A DNA stretch of 64,000 bases from positions 1,932,001 through 1,996,000 of the forward strand of contig CM060984.1 in NCBI GenBank assembly GCA_030765065.1. Direction: 5' to 3'. Shown here piece after piece: positions 24,578 to 35,600 of the stretch. A program made the position numbers and the translations under genes. Origin of the DNA: Deroplatys truncata (taxonomy: Eukaryota > Arthropoda > Insecta > Mantodea > Mantidae). Each line of letters begins with the position of its first letter. Position 1 is the first letter of the stretch. Below the pieces are notes generated by a model. It was not told the origin of the DNA, made no database searches, and saw nothing but the letters and a program-made list of their open reading frames with translations.

Positions 24578-25138
24578 ACCATATGGTGCGGTAGGCCGTC
24601 AAAGTTTTCACCGCTAGGGGCAGCTTTTACGTGGCTCCTCCGTAGCACATGAGCCATAGTAAATGTTCATCAGACCTTTCCAGTTTGTTGTCTAGTGAGC
24701 GCTGTTCAGAGTTGGTATAGCTAACACCTTTCTTCCGAGAAAGTGAGACGATGTTTCTCCCAACTTCAATGCAATACGAGTTGTGAAGTTAAGTGTCACC
24801 TTAGCGTTAGATCGTCTCTAGATCCCGAAATAACAGAGAGGTTGGTGATCTCATCAACAGTAAATGAAATCTGGTGAACTTAGAAGTGCTGGACCTTTTC
24901 CGGCTGAGTATGTGTCCAGGCGAACTGGTGAAGTTGATGGGTTGTCGCAATTTTATGACCTTCCAAAGGGGAGATAATTTTTGTGGTCAACTAGTTTTAT
25001 TTTGTCCATTCGGATGTCTGAGTCGAATATGTGTTGCTGCTTTTGAAGGCTACAACCGAGACATGAGCTCTTGTCGTGTATCTCATGATGTCAAGGCTGG
25101 CAATCTCCAACCTGTGACGTTCAGCTCCAGTGGGTTTA

Positions 25139-25405
25139 TTGTGGACCTCCGGGTACCATGCTAGTCTCTAATTCCTGAGGTCGTGGGTTCAAACCCGATG
25201 GACGGCGATGGATTTATCGGACGTAAAAATCATTAGCATGGCTTCTTCAGAAGGGAAGTAAAGCCGTGATCCCGTGTCGTAGATTTATGACAAGTAAAAT
25301 AACTTCATGCGTCATAATAAGGCATCTGAGCAAAATTTCCGGTCTTTCCCGGGTGTAGAACGAGCCAATAAGAACCACAGAAGTTAAACAGCGTCTTCCA
25401 AATGG
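25139..25405 (+). mobile_element. tRNA-derived SINE, copy 5 (eroded)
   Basis: The head is shortened ('gtggacctccgggtaccatgctag'), the B box is 'gtgggttcaaacccgatgg', the body is recognisable and the end is diverged ('ttaaacagcgtcttcc'). No clear target duplication. Confidence 0.8.
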
Positions 25406-25479
25406 AAAAGATAAAATCTGAGGTCGGTACTGACAGTGACTTGCAAAATGTGAGATAAACGTAACGGCAATACGTGGCA

Positions 25480-26190
25480 TAGGAGTTGGAAGAAATTAAA
25501 TCGAACGTGGAAGGAAAAATGAATGGAGCGGAAGCAAGAGTAAACGTGAGAGTAGCTGCCGAAGGAAAGAAAGAGAACAGTGGACGCCGCAACCTAGAAG
25601 CGGAAATTACAGGGGGTTCCACAATCATAAGAGCAACTAATGTTAAAAACCGAAATCCAAGAAGTTCGTCGTGGACGGTGTTATGTGGCCATTGCTATAC
25701 ACAGTTGAAGGAGACCAGTGGAAAAGACTATACATCTCTTGCCTGTCCTGCAGGAGAAAGCAGCCGAAATGCTTCGCATTTTCTCCGCCGGGAGGTAGGG
25801 CGATTGTTGGTGGGGCACTATGGAGACCATCGCCTGATTTCGCTTACCTGCCCAGCTGAAGGGCGGGCAGGTCGGCACCGGGCTCTCGCGGATTTACCAG
25901 CGAGAGGCAGCCCAAGCATTCACAGCGGGATAAGAGAACGATAAGTGATAAAGCAGCTTCTCCTAGTGGAACACGCCATGGGGGCCACCCTTCAAGTAGA
26001 AAAACTGACGGTCATCCTGGTGATGGATGCGAACGGCAGCCAACAAGAACAGTTGGGAGCTGGAGGCACACTTACAGGATTTGCGGAAAGCCTGTGGGCA
26101 AACTGCTGAGCGCCGGGCAGTAACACGCCTCCTCCCGAACAAAACTGCACCTCTACGGTGAAGCCAGTAATCGGTTGGCATGAGACGTCA
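25480..26190 (+). pseudogene. Gypsy-like retrotransposon gag relic
   Basis: One plus frame near 25690-25960 gives EKTIHLLPVLQEKAAEMLRI, then (frame-shifted) GDCWWGTMETIA, LPAQLKGGQVGTGLSRIYQREAAQAFTAG. This follows the arthropod Gypsy-type gag pattern: EEKAxxLLxxLxGxAAD, xxLRxRFGD, YRxxLKxRxQxxGExL, AxxAFxxGV. The 152-codon ORF at 25486-25944 covers only part and in the wrong frame for some blocks. 25980-26120 may be the C-terminal part toward the zinc knuckle, which I cannot confirm. No neighbouring pol of the same orientation is visible, so it is an orphan fragment. Confidence 0.55.
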
Positions 26191-26354
26191 CATCAGTAAT
26201 AATTGATGGAGAGAGCTCAAGTGTTCATGGCAGTTCTTTCTTACAGTAGTGGGGTTATAGATAGCCTGCTTTTCGGTGTTCATTTCTTTGGGTTGTAACT
26301 CACTTGTTTCGAAACGCACAGTAGGGCCAACTATAAAAGCAGATCTTGTGGTTT

Positions 26355-26628
26355 GTCGTCCTCCGTGGTCCAGGGGTAGCATGCTAGCCTGCAGTTCCTG
26401 AGGTCGCGGGTTGAAACCCGGCGGAGGGCGATGGATTTTTTCGGGTGTAAAAATCCTTAGCGCGCTTCCTTTGGAAGGGAAGTAGTGGTCCCATTCGTAG
26501 ATTTACGGCATGTAAAAGAACTTCATGCCTGATAAAGAGGTTTCTAAGCAAAATTTCCAGTCTTTCATCCCAGTGAATGGGATGCTAAGAAGCACAGTAG
26601 TTAAAGAGCGTCCATAAATAAAACAATG
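26355..26628 (+). mobile_element. tRNA-derived SINE, copy 6, with TSD
   Basis: Full-length: 'gtcctccgtggtccaggggtagcatgctagcc' head, B box 'cgcgggttgaaacccggcgg', tail 'ccataaataaaac'. 9-bp direct repeats 'ttgtggttt' flank it (26346-26354, 26629-26637). Confidence 0.9.
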
Positions 26629-26637
26629 TTGTGGTTT

Positions 26638-27456
26638 CGTCAAAAGCGATGTTAATACGCCTCCTGAAGGGGAAACAATTTAACGGCAGTTTTCAAGAAT
26701 CCAAAGTGGCCGATGTTACACTAAACTAAAGTACTACCAACTTTACAATGAAGATTACTGGTTTCAAGCCCGTAGTAAATAACACGTTTTCAAACAACAC
26801 AAGTTGATTTACACTTCCCAGCGCTAAGGACCAACCAAGGATTATTTGCTTTAAACTCAGCCTTCGACATCCTGGAAGTTAATGCCTGTACTGCCAACTA
26901 TACAGTCAAATCTTTACCATGCGTACATCTTAAGAGCAGTTGCTAGTACTGATGTCAAGTGAATGTCACCAAGAGGACTATAGTAGTGTAAATATGTGGC
27001 AGTAGGCTTTTGGTGAACTCGAATAGCTTGCGTTGTCAGTTATACCAAGTACCTCTTTGACAGTCGCATCACACGGGTGAAGCTTGTATTGGAGAACTGG
27101 AAACATAGGACACTAACTCCCCACATGAACACGGTGTGTCACTAGTTGCACTTCTGCGGGAAAGGCGAATTTTCTGATTGGCTGTTTCAAGTTTCGAAGT
27201 TCGTAACGAACTAAATGGCAGGCAAGAAGAAAGAGAACATCTTGGATTTTTATAGCTGAAAGTTTTCGTCCGATGTTTTTTCACCAGGAACAAAGCAGAG
27301 ACGGTAATCATACATTTACACTATTTCTGATTGAATGTATATTTTTTATAATATTGGTATTTTCTATTAACTTCAGTGAAATTGGTAGAATGAGGTAGAA
27401 ACCTTTGATAGGTTATTGTGTGTTACAACATTTTTATATAATGACTTAATTTTCAG
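26638..27456. other. Unassigned; possibly upstream BEL/Pao protease region
   Basis: Minus-strand reading gives scattered matches to the protease and following region of BEL/Pao polyproteins, such as VLATALKMYAW near 26930, in the right order and orientation relative to the pol relic. The matches are weak. Otherwise nothing recognisable. Confidence 0.25.
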
Positions 27457-27551
27457 ATACATTGAGCCGTCCAGACAGTGGGATATGCCTACGATTTACA
27501 TTCCTTCCAGCGTTGTGGTTCAAGTCCCGAATGAAGACTTAGAATCTGAAG
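27457..27551 (+). other. Candidate internal exon of an unidentified gene
   Basis: A good 3' splice site ('aatgacttaattttcag') is followed by 95 bp that stay open in one frame for 31 codons (begins YIEPSRQWDMP, ends VQVPNEDLESE). A consensus 5' splice site 'gaag|gtatgtt' follows. Composition is less AT-rich than the flanks and the encoded acidic end is protein-like. A partial degraded copy lies 200 bp downstream. I recognise no family. The end phase does not match the candidate terminal exon at 30520 directly, so an intermediate exon or no relation is possible. Confidence 0.35.
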
Positions 27552-27636
27552 GTATGTTATTAAGTTTGAACAATATAAATGATAGTGCTGGATGAAAGTT
27601 TAAGTTTTTAAGAGCTTCTTAGTGTTTTAGAATTTT

Positions 27637-27700
27637 ATATTGTCCTCAGTAACTTTTCAGATATAGTAAATCATCCAGACAGTGGAATATACGATTAATT
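27637..27700 (+). repeat. Degraded duplicate of the candidate exon start
   Basis: 'acttttcagatatagtaaatcatccagacagtggaatata' resembles the acceptor and first 45 bp of the candidate exon at 27457 ('attttcagatacattgagccgtccagacagtgggatatg'). It carries an in-frame stop and no donor, so it looks like a decayed tandem exon duplication. Confidence 0.5.
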
Positions 27701-30519
27701 TTCTTGTTTGCACTATTGGGTTATGGGTGGAGATCGCAGCCAAAGTGGGTAAGGTAAAAAATCAAACTTTAATGCAAATTAAATAGCATGTTACAGTACC
27801 ATTATTCAAACAGGTAGATACAGATCATGTGAGTGATACTTGTGTATAATTTAAAAATGTAGGATTATTGGTGGACTGAGACTAATTGTCAGATAGCATG
27901 CCAATGGAACTATAATTCTTTTAAGGCAGTGCCCAAATGAAGTTTTCTAATACAGAAGGAAGAAAGATATTTGACATGATTCGTATATATATTTCAGTAA
28001 TTCACTTGGTTTTGGACATTTTTATCTGTCACTATATGTCCTTTTTTGAACTGGGCACGGTATATGAAAATAGAAATTCTGGTAGCTTTTTTGACAATTA
28101 GTGTCCTGTTAGTAAAAGTGCTCAAAAGAATTTGTTTCCAAAAAAAACTTGAAGTATTTGTTTTGAGTGAAATTAGCACCTTCATTATGTGTTCTGAGGC
28201 TTTGAAATTCCAAAGTGGTTTCAATCTTTTGTATCTGTTTTCTACCATTTAAACTTTGTAGCAATTTTGATGATACAAAACCCTTCACTTAGAAGATACA
28301 TTGTGCAGTAGTAATTAAGTTGCAGGATGTTATATGAAATGCATAGGCATTTAAATAATGTGTTGTTTTTTGTGCAAAAACCAAAGGTTTTGAAGTAATG
28401 GGCATGTAATATTTTTAAATGTATTGAAGCCTTTTAAGTTAACACACATGATGAACATGAAGTTAATCATGATATATGATGAATCATTTGTAGAATGCTT
28501 ATGAAAGTAACTTACTGTGAGTAGAGAAAGTCTTAGATGGCAGAGCAGTGTTATGGCAAATCAAAGATTGGTGGTTTGAATCCCAGGCATGGCATTGAAT
28601 TTTTTGTCTGTATATACTCTTCCGCTATTCTGTATACGCAAATAATCCATGGATCTTTTCTTTTCAGTGAGGTTTAATGAATCTTTTCAATGAATTGGAT
28701 CTTTTGTATGATCCTTTTATCTGTTATTTATAGTGAACACTTTAACACACTTTAAGGATTTTAAATGCTTTTCATATACAACGCATTGCATCTGAGGTAC
28801 TATGGGAGGTTAGTTTATATTTATATATATATATATAAGCTTAGTTTTCTGAATTCACGGAAGGCTAGCATTAGTTGGCTTTTTATTATTATTATGAAAA
28901 GTGTTTAAAATTTCACTATAAATAACATATCGAAGGATCATTCAAAAGATCAATGGATCCTTTGCATATACTGAATTCTGTCCAAGTAACAAAGTGGTGA
29001 TGGTGGTGGTTTTACAATAAAAGTGTTATTTCCTTCTCATTTGGCACTTTATCCAAACAGGAGCACAGAATTTCAATTTTCTCATTTAATTCCTGTTTCT
29101 TTACACTTCAGGTATTTGTAGTGTGTTTCACTTCATTAACTGACTAGTTAATTCACTCATATCAATATTTGCACATTGAAACTTATGTTTGTTTTTTTAA
29201 ATGTAAGCAGGAAATGGCCTAGCCTCTCATTACTTAAGCTGTTGGTTGCACAAAAATGCTGCTAGACACTAGCAATTACTAACTGATATGTTAAAACTCC
29301 TCTAGGTATAGTAACAATAGTGGACCTACTTTCCATTCCAAACTAGAGTGCCTCTCACTATAAACAACTCTTTGTATTATCCATGCGAAAATAGTTTGCA
29401 ATCCCTGCCCCTTACGACTGCTTCTTCCTCTCACACATACTTGCTACATATTACAGCTGAACATTAAGTCTATAAAAAGGTGCCCTGTGTGAAAATCATA
29501 ATTAAAATTGCAACCTTAAGTAACAATTAATTTTATAAGCATGTGGAAAATGAACATTTTACTTATATTAATTGAACTCCTCAGGCAAAGGTGCAGTACG
29601 CTAATCCAAATCCTCCAAAGATGACTCAGCTGCCATATTGGAATCAGAACTATCCTCAAAGTTAATGACAAGCTTATCCACAACACTGTTGCATACAAAA
29701 CCGGTTCTTGCATTTTAGTCTCCTATTATGTCTGTTTATATTCCCTGCGTGCTTTGGTTAAATGCCTGTAACCTCATATGTTAGTGTCATAATATCTGCT
29801 ATTGCAAGTGTCAGGTGTTTTTATAAACAGAGTTGAACACATTAAGTATTTCTCTTTTTTCCCACTTTTGTGTTAAAACAGCTTATTCAAACTACAGACT
29901 TCTTCCTCTGTCATGGCATGTTAAACACTAACTGATAAAATCACAAGATTTGATTTGAGCATATGAGTGCTAGTGTATTATGAATGAATGTTCACTTATC
30001 ATATTTTCTGTGTTATGCAAAGAGTTTATTTGGTACTCAGATAGCACCTCTGTGAATTCATTGCTGCATTTCTCATATAGGCAAGAGAATAGCAGTCATC
30101 CATACAGTTGGTAATTTACAAAAAGATACTCTGAGTGTTAGCACAATAGCAGTTAGAATTAAGGAAATCATATTTTGTAATCTCTTAACAGTTGTTATAT
30201 ATCCATTACCTTTAACAATGAGTTCTTACGATAACCACGATAAAATGTGTAGTTCTATACCTTTCCACTTCAATATTTCATGATACAATACATTTATAAA
30301 GGAACTATTTACACTGGCATAAGCGTAGTGCTTAATTTCGTGACAAGCAGAAGCATATGCTTTGGTTTACATCAGAGAGAATTCTGGTTTAGAATGAATA
30401 GTATGTAATATAATCACAAGGTGTTTGTAGCCACAAATTTTTCCTTAATGTAAGCAATTTCTGTTTTCAGAAACCTACTTTTAAGGGTAGTTTAAACATA
30501 TGTTTCTATTTACTTCTAG
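27701..30519. other. AT-rich, intron-like or intergenic
   Basis: No protein motif. A short (TA)n run lies at 28824-28838. A tRNA-like B box near 28570 is entered separately. If the two candidate exons belong to one gene this is intronic. Confidence 0.35.
28515..28640 (+). repeat. Possible tRNA-headed SINE of a different family
   Basis: 'gatggcagagcagtg', then 'ggtggtttgaatcccaggcatgg', resembles an A box and a B box (GGTTTGAATCCC). The downstream body does not match the main SINE. Single copy in the window, so unproven. Confidence 0.35.
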
Positions 30520-30696
30520 GATATACACAATGAAAAGTTGGGAGTTAAGTTGTGCCTATTTGTGCCCAGTGATGTTGCTTCAAGTCAGAGCACAGAGAGT
30601 GACAATGACATTAATAGTGTTAAATGGTGTGGTGAAACTGTTACTAATGATATTTATTGCACTGCTAATTGCAATTTAGTGAATGACAAACAATAG
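30520..30696 (+). other. Candidate 3'-terminal coding exon with poly(A) signal
   Basis: A pyrimidine-rich 3' splice site ('tgtttctatttacttctag') precedes 58 open codons (DIHNEKLGVKLCLFVPSDVA..., ending CNLVNDKQ) and a TAG at 30694-30696. An AATAAA lies about 105 bp further on (30801-30806). The reading is acidic and Ser-rich in the middle (SSQSTESDNDIN). No family recognised. Open stretches of this length also arise by chance in AT-rich DNA, so the support is the coincidence of acceptor, stop and poly(A) signal. Confidence 0.3.
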
Positions 30697-30809
30697 CTAC
30701 ACTATTGCATATGTGTGCAGAAGTTTCTATGTAGGATATGGAATTAAGTTATTCAAGTTACGCAAATATGCCAAATTGTGTTGCCCTATCTAGAGAGTAG
30801 AATAAAATA

Positions 30810-32000
30810 ACAAGTGTCAAACATGTGTTATTCTTCCAATCTTCCTGTCAAATTCCACATCCCGGTTGGTTGGTTGGAAGTTCAAGCAAAACATGGAGGC
30901 TAAGTGCAAAAGATTTTACTATGAAGCATGCAGAAGAAACTATTGCAAGGTACCTGATCTCATTCAGCCTCAAAAATTTAAATACGACCATTATGTATTA
31001 TGACACAGAAACATTCCGCAACCACTATTAACCCCAATATTATATAAACGCAATGTATGCACCGACTATTGGATAATTTAAATAAATAGAGTTACACAGG
31101 AATAAACAGTTGTGTTTTTCATACTAACCTAGCTGTCTGGTGTTCAGCTGATCATAATTATGTTCTAATATTGCATTGCTACAGATGGAAAGCTGTTTTA
31201 TGTGAGCTTTAATCGATTTCTTTAAAAAGAAATTTGAATAACTCAAAGTGCAATCACGATTACAGAAGCTCGCGTAATTGACTTTGTACGTCGTCAGTAG
31301 CAATACAGTAATAGAACATAAGATCAGCTGAGACAGACAGCTAGGCAGCTATGAAAAATACAGCTGCAGTAGCTACAAGTGACGTCATCATCCGAGAGCG
31401 CGATTTTTCATAGTTTAGTTCCATCCCAGATCACTACTCACGCTGCGATCGTCTTCGTGTTTCCACCATTTAACACTAGAGTTGCACTTCTAATACTTTG
31501 GTGTTCTGTGAGTCGTATATCCTACATCTTTAACAGTGTTTGCAATAATTGACTTTACTGTGTGATGTTTCCATATGAACAGGAAGTCAAAACATGTCAA
31601 AGAGTTATGTCCTCCCCTTATAATTGTAATTTCATTACGTTTTTTCTAATGAATGAAAAATTCCTTGACATTCAAGGAAATGGGTATGAAGTATTGGCAC
31701 ATGCGTTTGATATTCTTATACCTCCCATTGAGAGTCTTTAAAATGCCGCAACTGTTGTATAGCCTGTATCTTTTAGCAATGGTTGAGTAAGTTCTATACA
31801 ACACGTCACATGAAAATGTGCCTTCTCTCTGGTGCCACAGTTATTTAATTAAGGCTGGTGAATATGAAGATTCCCAGCTATTGTGTCAGTCACTGCGTAG
31901 CTTCTCATGTTACGCTATACACAATTTTCTCTTTTATTTAACATACACCGGTAATGAACTGATTACAACATTCACAATAATTTGTTTTTTTTCATTTAAA
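30810..32000. other. No gene; contains a CRE-like site
   Basis: No protein motif. 31370-31460 is less AT-rich and includes a perfect 'tgacgtca' palindrome (see regulatory entry). Confidence 0.4.
31380..31387. promoter_or_regulatory. CRE/ATF-type palindrome TGACGTCA
   Basis: A perfect 8-bp CREB/ATF consensus in a locally GC-richer 150-bp patch with 'gagagcgcg' and 'cgctgcgatcg'. It could mark a promoter, but no recognisable gene starts nearby, and one 8-mer in 64 kb is expected about once by chance. Confidence 0.25.
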
Positions 32001-32009
32001 CCAGGAGAA

Positions 32010-32290
32010 CATCAAGTCATGTTTGGATTGCAATAAAATTTACACTGGAAAAACCAAAAGCACGAGTATAAGACTGAAAGGACAATTTAAAAATATAAAA
32101 TACAAACAACAGACAAATCTGCAGTAGGCAATCATTTCTGGGAAAATAACCACAACATGCAGAGCAAAACGAAACTACTAAAACCAACCAGAAACCCAAA
32201 GGAATTAGATGTATGGAAGAAAATTTTATTCTCAAACATGAACTTGTAATGACTTTTGAAGTACCGACCAAGATGAATTCATATACCAAG
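32010..32290 (+). pseudogene. Penelope-like element GIY-YIG domain relic
   Basis: One plus frame from about 32014 gives KSCLDCNKIYTGKTKSTSIRL. This is the Cys-x2-Cys-x4-YxGxT signature at the start of the GIY-YIG endonuclease of Penelope-like retroelements and is followed by the Arg position. After a one-base shift comes TDKSAVGNHFWENNHN, then LLKPTRNPKELDVWKKILF, corresponding to the conserved His-containing and Glu-containing segments. In live elements this nuclease nicks target DNA for reverse transcription. No Penelope RT is visible, so only the C-terminus remains. Confidence 0.5.
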
Positions 32291-32696
32291 TTGTTGAAAT
32301 CTCCATCACTAGAGGAAGCCCGTCCAACCAACAGGAAACTGGACACACAAATCAGTCGAAGGTGTAGGCAAGAGCCTACGAAAACGTTTCTGTACATTGC
32401 AATGTTTCACTCATCACTCCTACTCTCAGTATGAAACTTTCTTGCATAATAAGGGTTATCAAAAGGTATTGACCTAAGTATCACATTCATGTTGTATACT
32501 ATACACAAACTGGCTGTATTTTGTTCTGTTTTCTCAGTTCTTGACCATCTATGTGTATTGCTTGGAATGAATTATGAAAGTCATCGTCGTCAGATGTCTT
32601 TTGTGACTCCAACATCATATTCCAATATACAAGCCTTGTCAATACTTTCAGTTAATTATGAATCAAAATTAATAGTTGTCTTATAGCTTGTGTCCA

Positions 32697-35600
32697 GTTG
32701 CTGATATCTTCACATGGTTGTACCCACGCCATGTACAGTACAGTTTCTGTTATGTTCTAAACTGGGAGATAGTGTTGCTGATAGCTTCACATGGTTGTAC
32801 CCACGCCATCTACAGTACAGTTTCTGTTATGCTCTAAAATGGGAGATACTGTTGCTGATATCTTCACATGGTTGTACCCACGCCATCTACAGTACAGTTT
32901 CTGCTATGTTCTAAAATGGGAGATACTGTTGCTGATATCTTCACATGGTTGTACCCACGCCATCTACAGTACAGTTTCTGTTATGTTCTAAACTGGGAGA
33001 TACTGTTGCTGATATCTTCACATGGTTGTACCCATGCCATCTACAGTACAGTTTCTGTTATGTTCTAAACTGGGAGATACTGTTGCTGATATCTTCACAT
33101 GGTTGTACCCACGCCATCTACAGTACAGTTTCTGTTATGTTCTAAAATGGGAGATACTGTTACTGATATCTTCACATGGTTGTACCCACGCCATCTACAG
33201 TACAGTTTCTGCTATGTTCTAAAATGGGAGATACTGTTGCTGATATCTTCACACGGTTGTACCCACGCCATCTACAGTACAGTTTCTGCTATGTTCTAAA
33301 ATGGGAGATACTGTTGCTGATATCTTCACATGGTTGTACCCACGCCATCTACAGTACAGTTTCTGTTATGTTCTAAACTGGGAGATACTGTTGCTGATAT
33401 CTTCACATGGTTGTACCCATGCCATCTACAGTACAGTTTCTGTTATGTTCTAAACTGGAAGATAGTGTTGCTGATAGCTTCACATGGTTGTACCCACGCC
33501 ATCTACAGTACAGTTTCTGTTATGTTCTAAACTGGAAGATAGTGTTGCTGATAGCTTCACATGGTTGTACCCACGCCATCTACAGTACAGTTTCTGTTAT
33601 GTTCTAAAATGGGAGATACTGTTGCTGATATCTTCACATGGTTGTACCCACTACATCTACAGTAGATTTTCTGTTATGTTCTAAAATGGGAGATAGTGTT
33701 GCTGATAGCTTCACATGGTTGTACCCACGCCATGTACAGTACAGTTTCTGTTATGTTCTAAACTGTGAGATACTGTTGCTGATATCTTCACATGGTTGTA
33801 CCCACGCCATCTACAGTACAGTTTCTGCTATGTTCTAAAATGGGACATACTGTTGCTGATATCTTCACATGGTTGTACCCACGCCATCTACAGTACAGTT
33901 TCTGTTATGTTCTAAACTGGGAGATACTGTTGCTGATATCTTCACATGGTTGTACCCATGCCATCTACAGTACAGTTTCTGTTATGTTCTAAACTGGGAG
34001 ATACTGTTGCTGATATCTTCACATGGTTGTACCCACGCCATCTACAGTACAGTTTCTGTTATGTTCTAAAATGGGAGATACTGTTACTGATATCTTCACA
34101 TGGTTGTACCCACGCCATCTACAGTACAGTTTCTGCTATGTTCTAAAATGGGAGATACTGTTGCTGATATCTTCACATGGTTGTACCCACGCCATCTACA
34201 GTACAGTTTCTGTTATGTTCTAAACTGGGAGATACTGTTGCTGATATCTTCACATGGTTGTACCCATGCCATCTACAGTACAGTTTCTGTTATGTTCTAA
34301 ACTGGAAGATAGTGTTGCTGATAGCTTCACATGGTTGTACCCACGCCATCTACAGTACAGTTTCTGTTATGTTCTAAACTGGAAGATAGTGTTGCTGATA
34401 GCTTCACATGGTTGTACCCACGCCATCTACAGTACAGTTTCTGTTATGTTCTAAAATGGGAGATACTGTTGCTGATATCTTCACATGGTTGTACCCACGC
34501 CATCTACAGTAGATTTTCTGTTATGTTCTAAAATGGGAGATACTGTTGCTGATATCTTCACATGGTTGTACCCACGCCATCTACAGTACAGTTTCTGTTA
34601 TGTTCTAAAATGGGAGATACTGTTGCTGATATCTTCACATGGTTGTACCCACGCCATCTACAGTACAGTTTCTGTTATGTTCTAAAATGGGAGATACTGT
34701 TGCTGATAGCTTCACATGGTTGTACCCACGCCATCTACAGTACAGTTTCTGTTATGTTCTAAAATGGGAGAAACTGTTGCTGATATCTTCACATGGTTGT
34801 ACCCACGCCATCTACAGTACAGTTTCTGTTATGTTTTAAAATGGGAGATACTGTTGCTGATATCTTCACATGGTTGTACCCACGCCATCTACAGTACAGT
34901 TTCTGTTATGTTCTAAAATGGGAGATACTGTTGCTGATATCTTCACATGGTTGTACCCACGCCATCTACAGTATAGTTTCTGTTATGTTCTAAAATGGGA
35001 GATACTGTTGCTGATAAATTCACATGGTTGTACCCACGCCATCTACAGTACAGTTTCTGTTATGTTCTAAAATGGGAGATACTGTTGCTAATATCTTCAC
35101 ATGGTTGTACCCACGCCATCTACAGTACAGTTTCTGTTATGTTCTAAACTGGGAGATACTGTTGCTGATATCTTCACATGGTTGTACCCACGCCATCTAC
35201 AGTACAGTTTCTGTTATGTTCTAAAATGGGAGATACTGTTACTGATATCTTCACATGGTTGTACCCACGCCATCTACAGTACAGTTTCTGTTATGTTCTA
35301 AACTGTGAGATACTGTTGCTGATATCTTCACATGGTTGTACCCACGCCATCTACAGTACAGTTTCTGTTATGTTCTAAAATGGGAGATAGTGTTGCTGAT
35401 CTCTTCACATGGTTGTACCCACACCAATTACAGTACAGTTTCTGTTATTTTCCCAAATGGGAGATAGTGTTGCTGATATCTTCACATGGTTGTACCCACG
35501 CCATCTACAGTACAGTTTCTGTTATGTTCTAAAATGGGAGATACTGTTGCTGATATCTTCACATGGTTGTACCCACGCCATCTACAGTACAGTTTCTGTT

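Larger units (their letters stand above)
21440..24900 (-). pseudogene. BEL/Pao-like retrotransposon pol relic
   Basis: Read on the minus strand from 24900 downward, the pol order of BEL/Pao elements is recognisable across many frame changes. An SYTNSEQRSLDNKLERSDEH pre-RT block lies near 24700. RT opening KYKIVFDATSP is near 24265. RT active-site region FMDNFEASVEEH is near 23945 (second Asp of the usual DD replaced by Asn). HDPLGLLAAVDITSKLIFQDTW is near 23350 and RNase H-like TTLWGDSDGLKLIQT near 23045. KLLHVTAWIFRFVNALKNK and ELAVLENVDQLPSSSK lie near 22400-22230, YNDGIIRLGERL near 22200, integrase-like FATRALHLQ near 21870, YSDNAQHSA near 21750 and LTPAHFL near 21510. Three SINEs interrupt it. 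Heavily decayed. No LTR pair identified. Confidence 0.75.

Noticed and set aside
25486-25944. 152-codon ORF as a host gene
   Set aside because: Neighbouring frames carry retrotransposon gag motifs; this frame is only partly correct and has no initiator context.
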